From NCBI GenBank assembly GCA_015680685.1, contig MNCI01001451.1, forward strand, positions 283,147-347,146: a stretch of 64,000 nucleotides of DNA, in the 5' to 3' direction. The stretch comes from Gnetum montanum (lineage: Eukaryota; Streptophyta; Gnetopsida; Gnetales; Gnetaceae). Within the stretch, counting starts at the first letter, position 1. Every line of letters starts with the position of its first letter. Shown here in pieces: positions 44,650 to 55,289 of this stretch. The notes below the pieces were generated by a model, which was not told the origin of the DNA, searched no databases, and saw only the letters and a program-made list of their open reading frames with translations. Made by a program: the position numbers and the translations under genes.

Positions 44650-45460
44650 CCTTCATTATTTTCTATCTTCCTTCATCAATTTCATAGTATTATTATAGGC
44701 ACTATGCTTAGATGCAACTATTTGAGAAAATTTATAGTTAACATCTCTCTCCTTATTCCTCCTTATTCCACTAAATTATAGATTTTTAAAACTAGTATGC
44801 TCTTTTCTAATTTTGAAATTTTTGAAAATCAATAAGCAGCTGTCCTTTTTTAAGATCATTTTTCTAAACCTATCATTGACTTTTATAACTTAAACATTAT
44901 GAAGACTGTTCTATGTTTCTTCCTTCTATGAATATAACATGTGAGCATCATACCAAATCTTAATTTCAAATTAAACATTGTGTAATTACTATAAATAAAT
45001 AAATCATTTACAACCAATGGAATTAGTATTTCACCAATTTGTCATTTAATCATATATTTCTTTTATAACAAACCAACTATTGTTCCATCTAAATATTACT
45101 TTTATGTGGCTTCATTTCATCATAAACTAGGCCAATTATCTAGACTAATTCTATCAAATTTCCATCCTAAATTTGGAAAAATATTTCAAAGCATTTAACA
45201 TTTCTCATGAACCAGCCAATTTTGGAAAAAATTAAATCATCCTTTCATTGATTACTCTACATATAGTCACAAGATTTTTAAAAATATGTATTAAGTCATG
45301 ATCATTTATGAATTTGTAAAGTAGTTCTACACTTTTAAGGCAAACTATTTAGACATTGACTACAAAGAAATTAGTTTATATCCCTTTGGTGCCTATGTTT
45401 TCTACCTTTATTTTCATGTTCTTAAAATATAGTATTAAAATCTCCACCAATTAAAATAGA
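44650..45460 (-). pseudogene. Old LINE endonuclease and linker fragment
   Basis: The minus strand encodes VLIGGDFNTIF-like sequence (about 45455-45420) with EHENKGRKH, the G.DFN motif of the L1 endonuclease. A linker (RRNKERDVNYKFSQIVASKH, about 44760-44700) follows, preceding the RT. It is collinear with the RT pieces at 38290-38838 and 34690-35075: one ancient LINE, split by LINE-5 and another insertion. Confidence 0.5.
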
Positions 45461-45524
45461 ACATACCATTCAAATTCAACTAAAACTAAATGTATTTATT
45501 TATATCCACTAAAAGCCCATATGT

Positions 45525-45612
45525 CCATAACTCTATGTTATCTACTAGAATTGAACCTATGACCTAGGATTTCATGTCAGGACTCTTACCATAAAGCCAA
45601 TATCTGATTATT
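45525..45612 (-). repeat. SINE-like tRNA-derived head
   Basis: The A box TTGGCTTTATGGTAAG (45601-45586) and B box AGGTTCAATTCT (45558-45547) on the minus strand, about 30 bases apart, match Pol III internal promoter elements well. Downstream sequence is AT-rich and could be the SINE body. Confidence 0.5.
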
Positions 45613-45918
45613 TGAATATTACCTTGATTTATTTTAATAATCTTGAATATTCATTGCAACATTTAATTAAATGTCCATCTTCATCAAAATACATACCAAT
45701 AAACCCAAAATATTTGACTCTAGTTCCTGATGGTTGTGTCATCATAAAACCTAATACCCTAAAAATTCTTAAGCCACAATTTATGTATCTACATTGGAAT
45801 TAGAAATCCAAAAGAAAATTTAGAAACATGATTTTCTACACCTTACCAAGATCAATTCAAATACTATTTTGGCTTACATTGTTCTCATAATTTTATGAAT
45901 CTTTCCAACATCCATTAT

Positions 45919-46917
45919 TGATGAGTGGCGAGGTACCCCTACACTAAACCATATGAAACGAACGTAGCACGCGCGATCCAGTCGAACTCCGCAGACTAAA
46001 TGCCTAACGTTGCAAGGAACACTTGGGGTTAATTAATCGTTGTCTTCCTAGACTTACTTGTTGTTGTCACAGTGTATGGTTAAGTAAGTCTGAGGTATAT
46101 GATTTTTATGGTCTTTTATGGTTTATCTCCTATGCTAAAGGGTGAAGGATTGGAGAAACTAACTAACTCTAACTAAAGATCTAAGTCTAAATTAACTAGT
46201 GTCAGCATCCGTTCCCACTTACCGTACACACCCTGAACTATGCAACTGTGGCTACCAAACGCTAATCGTTACTGGGATTACCACACGTAATGCACGTGCT
46301 TGAAGCGGTCGTACTGAGACACCTAACTAGCCTAAGTGTGATAAGCAGCCGATTCCTTGACTAGCCATACACACCCGTAGGTGCTCGTAGCCAATTCGTA
46401 CTTACCCCACATTCTAGGAGACAAGGGTGAGAGAATCTAATCGCGATGAGTAGCTGATTCCTTGGCTAGCCGTACACGTTGTTCAACGCTCGTAACCAAG
46501 TCGTACTCATGCCACGTTACTAGGAAAGTAATAAATAACATTAAATAAACCTATCCATGTACTACAAGGTTTATCCACAAAGCTCGTCTTTATTGCCGTA
46601 CACAACTTGCGTTCAGGTACAAGCTGCTTGAATAAAGAACCGTTCACTTGGAGGACTCCTACTCCGGGCACATGGAAAATATTCTATCTCTGGGGTGATC
46701 AATCTGCCAGAGCTTCGCTACTTTACGCCTATCTGATTGAAAATGAGGGGAGTGCTACCTCTTATTTATAGATATGGCGGCGGACCACGATATCGCGTAC
46801 GCGATATCACAGGGAATGACACGATATCGCGTACACAATATCGCAGGGGATGCGATATCGTGGCGGCTGCAATATTGCGTACGCGATATCGCGACCTGTG
46901 CATATCGCGTCTCATCA
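45919..46917 (-). repeat. E2 3' LTR (left)
   Basis: 999 bp and apparently gap-free. It contains U3 palindromes at 46789-46890, TATAAATA on the minus strand at about 46771-46764, and AATAAA (minus) at 46593-46588. The right LTR copy is shorter because of assembly gaps. The end GGGGTACCTCGCCACTCATC matches the E1 LTR end closely. Confidence 0.92.
46789..46890. repeat. E2 U3 palindrome array (left LTR)
   Basis: Three units of GATATCGCGTACGCGATATC. The first (46789-46808) is a perfect 20-bp palindrome; the second (about 46823-46843) and third (46871-46890) carry CpG-decay changes. Half-units GCGATATCG lie between. The array starts about 18 bp upstream of the TATA box. Confidence 0.9.
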
Positions 46918-46930
46918 TACCCCCATGACT
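46918..46930 (-). other. E2 polypurine tract
   Basis: TACCCCCATGACT on the plus strand (AGTCATGGGGGTA in the element), directly beside the 3' LTR. An identical 13-mer lies 592 bp away at 47510-47522, inside the element, and related copies are at 48962-48974 and about 50240-50251. Confidence 0.75.
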
Positions 46931-48258
46931 GAATGAAAACTCGTCCTCGAGTTCCTTACAATGATATCAGGTAGGTATGGGATTATTAGGGGAAATGGAA
47001 CTAATGGGATGACATGTGAACGGTCTTTATTACAAGACTTGACAAAAACTGGTGTTCATGACAACATGGGTGAACACCTTATTACAATGACATCAGGCCA
47101 CAGTTGGCAGCTGAGAGAAAAGAGGAGAGAGAATAGAAGAGAAGAAGAGAGAAGAGTCTTGTTGCTGCCAACGCCTAGATTGCGCCTTCCGTTGTCCATC
47201 CGTAAGCGCATTATCAATTCTGCTCCTTGCATAGCGGCTTCAATGCTGCTCCACTCCAAGTGTTTGCTCCAGATCCATTCCGTTGTTGTATGATGGCCAT
47301 CTGCACCCACAACACAATCATATATTAGCAAGGGTAATTGAATCATTAAGTAAATCATACCTTGCTTCGGTTTAGGTTCCTTGGCTAAGTTGTGGTATGG
47401 CTAATATGGATCTGGGAAAATGTAGATGATGACTACCGAAGGTATAGGGGTTAGGAAGAAAAACGAAAAAATCCGGGGCTTAGGATAAAAATCGAAAAAT
47501 CAGGCCCCGTACCCCCATGACTAATCGCGAACCTCCGGTAGCGTTAGAATGGAGAGAGAAAAGGAATAGGAATGATAGGTAAAAAGGGACAACTATGGCA
47601 TCGATAAAAAGGATGTCATGATGGAAATGAACAAAAATGTTAATTAATTGCAAAATGTTAAGGAAAAGAAGTTAACTAATGTTCCAAATAGGAATGTCAG
47701 TGGGTCCTCCCCAAAGCAGGCTCATGCCCTTAATGCCCTGACAATCCCACATTCAAAGAGTCCGTGGGCTCTGGGAATGTCCTTTGGAACAAGAGTTAAA
47801 GTCTTAACCGTAAGAATTTACCAAAAAGAAAACAAAGCATCAACCAAAGTATATACAATGATACAACCGGCAATGAGGTGAACAATGGAGAGAAGGATGG
47901 GAAGAAGAGAAGTGGAATGGAATCCCAAGAACAAGGTGGTGTACAGCCCCTTGTGTGTTTCATGATTAATGTGACTTGGCGAATCTCATTCCAACTCTGG
48001 CCTCAAACCAACCACTTCCAGTGACTTCGCATCAATGCAGTTGGTTAAATCATCCACTTGGGTAACAAGGATGCAACTTCGAGAAGCCACCACCATTCCG
48101 ACGAAACAACAGAGAGAATGGGAAGCGAGAAGGGCCTTAGTTAGAGGGAACACTTTGGTTCCATAACCAGTGCTTGTAGCCCAAATTTATTCCGTCTAAG
48201 GGGTGTGCTTTGAATCCTCACTTTTAGCTTTTTAGTTTCTTTTCTTCTTTTTTCTTCT

Positions 48259-48291
<33 letters not shown>

Positions 48292-48744
48292 TGTTTTGTG
48301 TTTTTATGCGTGGGGACCACACCATGCAAAGACTTCTTTATTTTTATTGTCTCAGCTTCCGATTATTGGGTTACATCGGAACGGTAAGAAAACCCAAGAA
48401 GAAAACATCCAAGCACCCAAGTGAATGACCAACACAAGAGCACCAAGTTCCCTTGAAGTCACACCCTTTTCAAATCCTTGAGTCCTTCCTTAGTTTGAGA
48501 AATGCCCAGTCACTGGTTCGTTAAAGTTCTTATTGGAAGGGAACTGTACATTTCCAAGCCAAGGGAAACCATAGACTTGATGGATGGATGGATGAAGTGA
48601 TCTCATTGCCTGCCATATCAAAAGAACATACCTTAGTATCAACAATGTAACTTAAAGGTAAAAACCAAACATTAGCAATTAATGAAAAACAGTTCATCCC
48701 ATCGGCCCGAACACTTATTGGGTGACGAATTTACATGATGGATG

Positions 48745-48769
48745 ACACACACACACACACACACACAAA
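48745..48769. repeat. (AC)n microsatellite
   Basis: 25 bases of alternating AC within the E2 3' region, next to the GTAAAACAAAAA repeats. Confidence 0.95.
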
Positions 48770-48792
48770 AAGATAGAAAAGTATAACGATGT

Positions 48793-48918
48793 TGTAAAAC
48801 AAAAACAAGAAAAGTTAAAGAAAGTTGTAAAACAAAAATTAGAAAAGTTAAAGAAATTTGTAAAACAAAAATGTGTAAAACAAAAACGTTGTAAAACAAA
48901 AATGTGTAAAACAAAAAC
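48793..48918 (-). repeat. Six TTTTTGTTTTAC repeats (minus strand)
   Basis: Copies start near 48793, 48826, 48860, 48875, 48891 and 48906 (plus-strand GTAAAACAAAAA). The same unit occurs twice in E1 at about 22878-22905, also just after pol, so it is a conserved feature of this lineage that has expanded in E2. Confidence 0.8.
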
Positions 48919-48945
48919 TGAAAAAGAACTGAGGGCCCCATATGG

Positions 48946-50178
48946 TTAGCATAGGTGGCCATCTCCCCCATGACTGAGTTGTAAGGGAGAGATCCGAAAT
49001 AGTGAGCGCCTATTTGAATTTCTAAGAAGTGCCCAACTTCTCCCAATTGATGATCTTAAGTTCAGGGGTGGAAGTTGGCGACGCTCACGTTCCAATGTGT
49101 CTATGCCACGGTTGTTGGCATGAGTTTCCTCAGTTCGTTCCATGCATATTTGTTTGCCCCTATGAGAAGCTGTCAACCACGGGGTGTCTACTACTTCTTG
49201 TGTGGTTGCTACATACAGGCATCTTTGTTGCAGAGTTTCTTGGGCATACCTGTTACATGGAGACATTTCCTCCATGTCATCACTCGATGAATCACTGTAT
49301 GTGATGCATGGAACTATCCTCTTCTCGATCTTTCCACATATGTTTATCTTAGAGATTTCCAAGGAAAGATCGTGGATCCTAAGGCATGCGTCTACTGTAC
49401 TTAGCCATGCCCTTCCCATTATAATTGGGAAGTCCCTTTCATTGTTGTTCACTTCGATCACCAGAAAGTCAGCTGGGTAGGACCAACCACACACAGTGGT
49501 GATGACGTCCTCCACCAATCCCAAGGAAATGGTGATGGACTGGTCCGCCAGCTCTAGTTGTATGTTACTCTTCTTAAGTTGGGGCAGGTTCCAGGCTTGA
49601 TACATCTCTTGTGAAATTAAGTTGACTTCGGAACCTGAGTCAAGAAGAGCTCGATGTGGTGCATTTCCAGCGATCCACAAATAAATAAAGGGACTCCTAG
49701 GGTTAATTAGTTTGCTAGGAAGGTGGCCTACCTTGATCCAATCAGTTACGATATGTGTTAACATAACCGTATGTGTTACGCTTTGTTGGACTGAAGGGTT
49801 CTCCGAAGCGTTAGTGGTTAGAGGCCTATACATGTACTCATCCGCTTGTTGTTGCGAGAGTTTGTCTGGGCTCCTAGTTCTGAAGAAGAGTCTCTTCTTT
49901 GTATAGTTGTCAGAACTAACACCCGGTTGGATATTTACATGTTGAATATTTACAGCTCTCGCGACTTGATGTTGCTGCGGTTGGGTAGGTAATTCCCCTT
50001 GCATTGTTGGAACAGGTTGTATGGGAACTACAAGTGGAAGAGGTGCGGGCAAAGTTAGAGGATGGACTGAATGTGAGATATCTCCCTGAGGAGAAGGAGT
50101 CCTCTTGAAGTACTCCCAAACTTGGTAGTGACGTCGGGGGGTAGTGTGACCCATAGAGTCACCTGGAGAAACTGGCTG
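48946..50178 (-). CDS. E2 protease fused to pol C-terminal tail
   Basis: After the TAG at 50181-50179 the frame is open for about 410 codons to TAA (48948-48946). A Gln/Pro-rich start leads to the protease, with the intact active site ALLDSGSEVNLIS (about 49650-49610), SLGLVEDVITTVCGWSYPA (in pieces) and DFPIIMGRAWLS (about 49440-49400). After WLTASHRGKQICMERTEE the chain reads through a short linker into SLFRISPLQLSHGGDGHLC. That aligns with the E1 pol terminus SIFRISSFPPSRGGDPHPC. RT, RNase H and integrase are thus removed in frame. The protease looks potentially functional and would process its own gag. Expression needs readthrough, or a start inside this frame (ATG at 50154). Confidence 0.8.
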   Translation of the reverse strand, partial: QPVSPGDSMGHTTPRRHYQVWEYFKRTPSPQGDISHSVHPLTLPAPLPLVVPIQPVPTMQGELPTQPQQHQVARAVNIQHVNIQPGVSSDNYTKKRLFFRTRSPDKLSQQQADEYMYRPLTTNASENPSVQQSVTHTVMLTHIVTDWIKVGHLPSKLINPRSPFIYLWIAGNAPHRALLDSGSEVNLISQEMYQAWNLPQLKKSNIQLELADQSITISLGLVEDVITTVCGWSYPADFLVIEVNNNERDFPIIMGRAWLSTVDACLRIHDLSLEISKINICGKIEKRIVPCITYSDSSSDDMEEMSPCNRYAQETLQQRCLYVATTQEVVDTPWLTASHRGKQICMERTEETHANNRGIDTLERERRQLPPLNLRSSIGRSWALLRNSNRRSLFRISPLQLSHGGDGHLC

Positions 50179-50181
50179 CTA
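50179..50181 (-). promoter_or_regulatory. E2 candidate readthrough TAG between gag and protease
   Basis: Minus strand TAG CAG CCA, in frame with gag upstream and protease downstream, within YYV-stop-QPVS. The identical arrangement exists in E1 at 18794 (TAG CAA CCA). Both follow the CARYYA readthrough rule. Confidence 0.45.
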
Positions 50182-52188
50182 CACATAATACTCGTAAGGA
50201 TCGGGCTGCCGATAAGGGTATTGATGTGTTGGCGGTGGCATCCCCCATGACTGTGGGTATTGTCATTGCTGATGTTGTCCAATGGGCTATGGAGGCGTTC
50301 CACTTGGATAATATGTCAAGTGTTGGTGGAACTGCCTTGGGTTACCTTGTTGATAAGGTAACCTTCGGGGAGTTTGCCATTGATTAAGTCTTGGATTTAA
50401 TGCATACGCCCCAAACTCCTGCAGATGTGAGATAATTGGGCAACATCCCTTAGGATGGTCATAATAGCAGACCTCACATCTACTATCATTGTCTGAATCA
50501 GAATTCACAGCCTCATCGGAGATAGGAATTTTCCCCTTACCCTTGTTATGTGCAGGGCTTAAGTTTCTCCGCCTGGTTTTGCCTTTGTCACTACTTTGCT
50601 CTACCTTAGACTCTTCTACGATTTTTAAGACTATTTCTATTCTTGAGTCTAAGGAATCCCACATTTGGTCTACCTTAGCCGATACCTTGGTGGTTAACTT
50701 TTGGATCGGTAAGGTTTTCCGATTCACTAACTCTTCGATTGGTGACTCATCCTCTTCATCACAAAATTTCACTCCCTTCTTTCAAAGGGAGGGATTGCGG
50801 TTGTACTCCTCTGCACTTTCCCTCTTATGTAGCTCACCCTCTTCTTGTGCTACTTGTTCCAACAAACTTTCAACTTCATGGGCTCTCAGTTGGGAAAGTC
50901 TCCCTTGGGCATAAGTCCCAAGAGTTCTTCTTGTTTCATTCCTTAGCCCATCCACGATGTGGTGAACTTGATCCCGCTTAGCGTACCCATGGCCTAGGCA
51001 GTGATGTAGCAGTGTATAGTAGTGGGCCATGGCAGCATCCAAGGGTTCATAAGCACCTTGTTTCCAGCCTTGGATCTGCTTACGCAAATTGGACACTCTG
51101 GAGTACGTCTGATATTTTTTGTTGAACAGTTTAAGCATCGTACTCCACCTCCTGATGGTTTCTGGTTCTAAGGACCGGTACCAACTCTCTGCTTCTTTGA
51201 TGAGTGTCCTTGGGAACAACTTAAGCTTCTGCCACTCATTATCTATATTTTGCAAGGCACAAGCATCGTGGAATGCCTGTAAATGATGTTGAGGATCAGC
51301 GTTGTATCCCCCTTCAAAATGTGGGATATTATTTATGTCCAAACGCTTGATCCTGCTATCTTTTAAGTGCCTTGTGGGGATCCTAACTACCTCTGTGATG
51401 TCTAGCATGCTTCGGGTTGTGAGTAGGGGTTCATCATAGTCATCTCTATCATGATTTCTATGATGTCTTCGTGGTAGTTCCCTACTCTCCCTACGTTCTT
51501 GCCCTTGTCCTAACTCCTCTCGACTTTCTTCTCGAGGTCTTTCATCTTCCTTACTTTTACCCTCTCCGTTGTGCTCACGGTGGTTGTGCCCAGATGTGGA
51601 AGGAGAGTGTGAATGGTGAGATGGAGGAGAAGAGGAAGAGGATCCATCACCATGGCAATGTTTCTTACCTTCTCTTCGGCTACTTCGGCCCCGATCGTTG
51701 TGACGATCTAAGTGTCCGTCCTTAGTGTGAGTGGTTGTTCCTGCCATGAACAGTTGGTGTTCACGAGGATTAGAGCCCGTAGCATGTACAGTTGATCGAA
51801 GGCCTTGATGCCTAACCTCTTCACCATTGTGAGGAGGAGGAACATCATTTTCTAAGAAACCCATTGTGAGGGGTTTCTCGTCTCTTATTTCACTAAGGAC
51901 ATGGGGGACCTTGCCCTTCAACAATGAATGTTGGCTTTCCTACCTTTCGTCCCAAATACGTTGGGCAGTTGTGGGATGATAATCCCCTGTGTCAAAGTCA
52001 TCCATAACGTATTCCGCAAATAGTTCTTGCATGCCAATCTGTGCCAAGGCACGGAAGAGCATGTTAGGGACTGATCGATCTGGGGGTAACATGATGTTAC
52101 CTTGCAAATCTCTCCACCGTAGTTGTTCTTCTTGATGGAGAATAAAAGTAAAATTAGGCACATACTCATCGGGATGAGTATATGTCAC
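50182..52188 (-). pseudogene. E2 gag (lightly damaged)
   Basis: One frame from 52188 (or slightly upstream, where no ATG is obvious) to the TAG at 50181. Internal stops are about 51937 (TAG), 50779 (TGA, where E1 has AGA, so a CGA decay), 50289 (TAG) and 50265 (TGA). N-terminus: THPDEYVPNFTFILHQEEQL. A His/Ser/Arg/Asp-rich linker runs at 51760-51480. The Retrotrans_gag core contains KLFPRTLIKEAESWYRSLEP (about 51215-51155), YSRVSNLRKQIQGWKQG and CLGHGYAKRDQ. The short knuckle CEVCYYDHPKGC lies at about 50480-50445. It would form the particle and bind RNA. Longest open piece: 51924-50782, 380 codons. Confidence 0.8.
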
Positions 52189-52409
52189 CTTAGATTGCTG
52201 AGGACTTGGCTGATTTTGGTTATGTGTATGTCATTGACTGTCTTCCGTGTTATCCTTAGGTGAGTTAACCTTATGAGAAAAAGCTATTTTATTGGTGTGC
52301 TGTTCACCGTTATATATGTTCTTAATTAACTAATTAACCCAAAGGTTCGTTAAGGCTCACAACGATGTGAAAGATTTCCTAATGTTCTAATTAGCGTACA
52401 AACACTTAG

Positions 52410-52427
52410 TCCCCGGCAACGGTGCCA
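52410..52427 (-). other. E2 primer binding site (tRNA-Asp type)
   Basis: TGGCACCGTTGCCGGGGA on the minus strand, one base from the 5' LTR. One mismatch to the plant tRNA-Asp complement, again a CpG to CpA change. Confidence 0.8.
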
Positions 52428-52428
52428 A

Positions 52429-53175
52429 TGATGAGTGGCGAGGTACCCCTACACTCAACCATACGAAACGAGTGTAGCTCACGTGATCCAGTCGAACTCC
52501 GTAGACTAAATGCCTAACGCCGCAAGGAACACTTGGGGTTAATTAATCGTTGTCTTCCCAGACTTACTTGTTGTTGTCACGGTGTACAGTTAAGTAAGTT
52601 TGAGGTATATGATTTTTATGGTCTTTTATGGTTTATCTCCTATGCTAAAGGGTGAAGGGTTGGAGAAACTAACTAACNATGGTCATACTAAGGCACCTAA
52701 CTAGCCTAAGTGTGATAAGCAACCAATTCCNNNNNNNNNNNNNNNNNNNNNNNNNNNNNNNNNNNNNNNNNNNNNNNNNNNNNGTAACGCACGTGCTCGA
52801 AGCGGTTATACTGAGGCACCTAACTAGCCTAAGTGTGATAAGCAGCCAATTCATTGACTAGCCATACACACCCGTAGGTGCTCGTAGCCAAGTCATACTT
52901 ACCCCACGTTCTAGGAGNGAATAAAGAACCGTTCACTTGGGGGACTCCTACTACGGGCACATGGAAAATATTTTATCTCTGGGGTGATCAATCCGCCAGA
53001 GCTTCGCTACTTTATGCCTATCTGATTGGAAATGAGGGGAGTGCCACCTCTTATTTATAGATATGGCGACAGACCGCGATAATGCGTACGCGATATCGCA
53101 GGGAACGACCCGATATCGCGTACGCGATATCGCAGGGGATGCGATCTCCTGGCTTGTGCATATCACGTCTCATCA
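52429..53175 (-). repeat. E2 5' LTR (right), incomplete assembly
   Basis: Same ends as the left LTR but 747 bp, with N at 52678, 52731-52783 and 52918. The sequence on both sides of the long gap repeats the CACCTAACTAGCCTAAGTGT segment, showing an unresolved join. Palindromes remain at about 53079-53101 (decayed) and 53111-53132. The latter is a perfect 22-bp CGATATCGCGT-ACGCGATATCG. TATA (minus) is at about 53060-53053. Confidence 0.85.
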
Positions 53176-53180
53176 ATTAT

Positions 53181-53422
53181 CTATAATAGCAATGCGTTAA
53201 AATATAACTATAATGTCTTTATATTTAGTTAAAATATTATTTTTAAAATTTATCTAAAAATGAAATATTTACTAACACTTTTATTAGAAGCTACTTTGTT
53301 GCCATTGGAAGCTGAAGCAATGTATCAATTCTAAACATTTCTCTTGAATAATAACAATAGAAATAAGATCTTAGGAGACATCATCTAAAAATCTCAACAA
53401 TAGAGGTGGTTTCATGAATGAA
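53181..53422. other. Target DNA between E2 and LINE-1
   Basis: AT-rich, no gene seen. Continuous with 45613-45913 before the E2 insertion. Confidence 0.4.
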
Positions 53423-53898
53423 AATTATGGCTACAAAAGTGCCATATTGATAATATTGAGCTAATACTAAATTAAAACCAAGCTTGGACACTTGTTGTAG
53501 AGAAAATTTTAGAGATGATAAACTAAGGCACAAATATTAAAAAAAAGCTTCAATTTCACTTGCAAAATATTAAAGATGGTAAACATGATAAAGCAGAACA
53601 TCTACATGCAATCATTCCATTATCCATGTAAGCACAAATTAGGAAAGGAAGAATGCAATCATACTATCTCTAAGTTGAAACTAGAAGATGGAATAATGAG
53701 TAGCATGAAGATAGGATATGCTAATTGTGTTATTAGAATGTTGCAAAACAAATTTCTTTGGAAGAAAATGGAAAATCTCTAGTCAATCTTTGTATGAGCT
53801 ATTCAAGCTACCAATCTTTGTTCTAGAGAATTATATAGAAAATATATTCAAGTTACATAAATATTGGACACATCTACAAAAAGGCTTCTGAAAGTAGA

Positions 53899-54900
53899 AT
53901 GGGTGGGAATCCAGGGAGTAGCAAAAGCACAAATGGATCAGGAAAGGGTGGTGTTGGGGATATGGCTAGGATCCAACTAGAGGTTGGACTCGGAAAAGGG
54001 TTAGGTGCAGGGTCAAAAATGCCAGACGTAGGGTCTAGGGCTAGTCTTGATGAGGGTTTGGGTGTAGGCAGTGATTTGGGTGTCGACATAGGGAGGCCAA
54101 GGGGTTGGGCTAGGTGGTAGTGCCCTATGGTGTTCTAAGGATGGGGGCATTGAGGTATACATCCATAATGAAGGCTCAATGAAACTACAAGTGGAGGCCC
54201 CTCCCCCCTACCCCTAATGAGGGCCTAAGGATCATGAAGTTAAGCCTCATTGAAAAGTTTGTGTCTACGGGTGCCAACCCCAAGCTAAACCTAGTTAAAA
54301 AGTGGATGGCAGCTCATTAGGGGTTTTTCCTTATGAAGCTGCATAATCTCCTCAGGGACCTATTGCTTTTTGTCTTTCAGTCTATGTTGGACAAGCACAA
54401 GGTGCTATTGGATGGGCCATAGTTCTTTGGTGCAAAGGGATTTGCTCTGATGCATTAACACCCTAACACTCATACAGATCTAGATCTTTTCTCCAAGGCA
54501 CCTGTATGGACCTACATTTTCAAGATTCCATGAAAGCTTTAGACAACTAATTTTCTTCAAATACTAACAAGGTTTTTTGTTGAGTTTATCTTATTTGACC
54601 ATTTTACTAGCTCCATGAAATAAATGGGGTTTGCATAGTTTTGTGTGTGATAGTTGTTGTTGTCGAGGGACCTAATACAGGAGGTGGTCCTTGACCTATT
54701 CTCTAGTGAAGAAAAAGTAACAATGGATTATGAGAATGTTGTCACTAACACACCTATGATGAAAAAAAACCACAAAGGCCAAACACTGTAGTACTTATGA
54801 CAAGGTAGGCCACTTGATGGCCAATTGTCAAGTGAAGTAGAAGGTCCCATGTCCCAAGAAAATAGGAGATAGGTGAATGATTATCACCAAGAAGGGAGAA
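53899..54900 (+). pseudogene. LINE-1 ORF1 (gag-like)
   Basis: ATG at 53899, MGGNPGSSKSTNGSGKGGVG, is a glycine/serine-rich start. A DUF4283-like body follows: KLSLIEKFVSTGANPKLNLV, LLRDLLLFVFQSMLDKHKVL and KAPVWTYIFKIP (about 54230-54530). The knuckle HCSTYDKVGHLMANCQ (about 54783-54833) keeps the first Cys, the His and the last Cys, but the second Cys of CX2CX4HX4C is tyrosine. ORF1 proteins of plant LINEs bind the RNA to form the RNP. Stops interrupt the body. Confidence 0.6.
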
Positions 54901-55289
54901 TTAGCTCAGGGGTTGATGCAAGGGGTGGAACCCTCGAGAGCACTATTGTAGGCATAGGTTGCCCAAGGGGACCACAGGAAGATTCCACTGGAGCCCCAAG
55001 GTCATCAGTTAATGAGGATCCCAATTCCCTAGAGGTGATAACTAGGATGATGAGGGGGAGCTTCCTCCATTGGGTGGATGGGTTTCAATTGTGAGGGGAA
55101 GCTTAATGTCACCCATGTTAATAATCACTAGGAAAGGCACTAAAGACAAGGGGGCCTTTTCAATCTTAACTGATTTGAGTAAATTCAAGAGATTGTGGGG
55201 TCCTATGTGCCAAACCAAAAAGACACAGCTAGAGATTGACCTAGGGGTCCAAGCAACCTTTAAGGAAGTTTACAAAAAAATGCCCAATA

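Larger units (their letters stand above)
46931..48945 (-). other. E2 3' noncoding region
   Basis: No convincing ORF. It holds one copy of the A-rich cassette (48194-48336), a 21-base T-run (48272-48292), sequence matching the E1 spacer (about 48100-48190), an (AC)n run (48745-48769), six GTAAAACAAAAA repeats (48793-48918) and a duplicate polypurine motif (47510-47522). The E1 counterpart of the third ORF is missing here. Confidence 0.6.
45919..53175 (-). mobile_element. E2: gypsy retrotransposon with gag-PR only, 7.3 kb
   Basis: The 5-bp TSD ATTAT at 45914-45918 and 53176-53180 is perfect. LTRs are TGATGAG...CTCATCA (minus orientation). The PBS is at 52410-52427 and the PPT at 46918-46930. 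The only coding region is gag plus protease, fused to the last residues of pol; RT, RNase H and integrase are absent, as is the E1-type third ORF. Spacer motifs shared with E1 remain. Only five in-frame stops were found against about 29 in E1, and its PBS has one CpG loss against three, so it is younger or less methylated. It is structurally non-autonomous. Confidence 0.9.

Noticed and set aside
47056-47358. 100-codon minus-strand ORF in the E2 3' region as an accessory gene
   Set aside because: No counterpart in E1, overlaps a plus-strand ORF of similar length, low-complexity; likely chance.
50489-50981. Plus-strand ORFs of 80-140 codons
   Set aside because: Antisense shadows of the E2 gag frame.
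52678-52918. Deletion in the E2 5' LTR as a biological event
   Set aside because: The missing part coincides with N positions and repeated contig ends.
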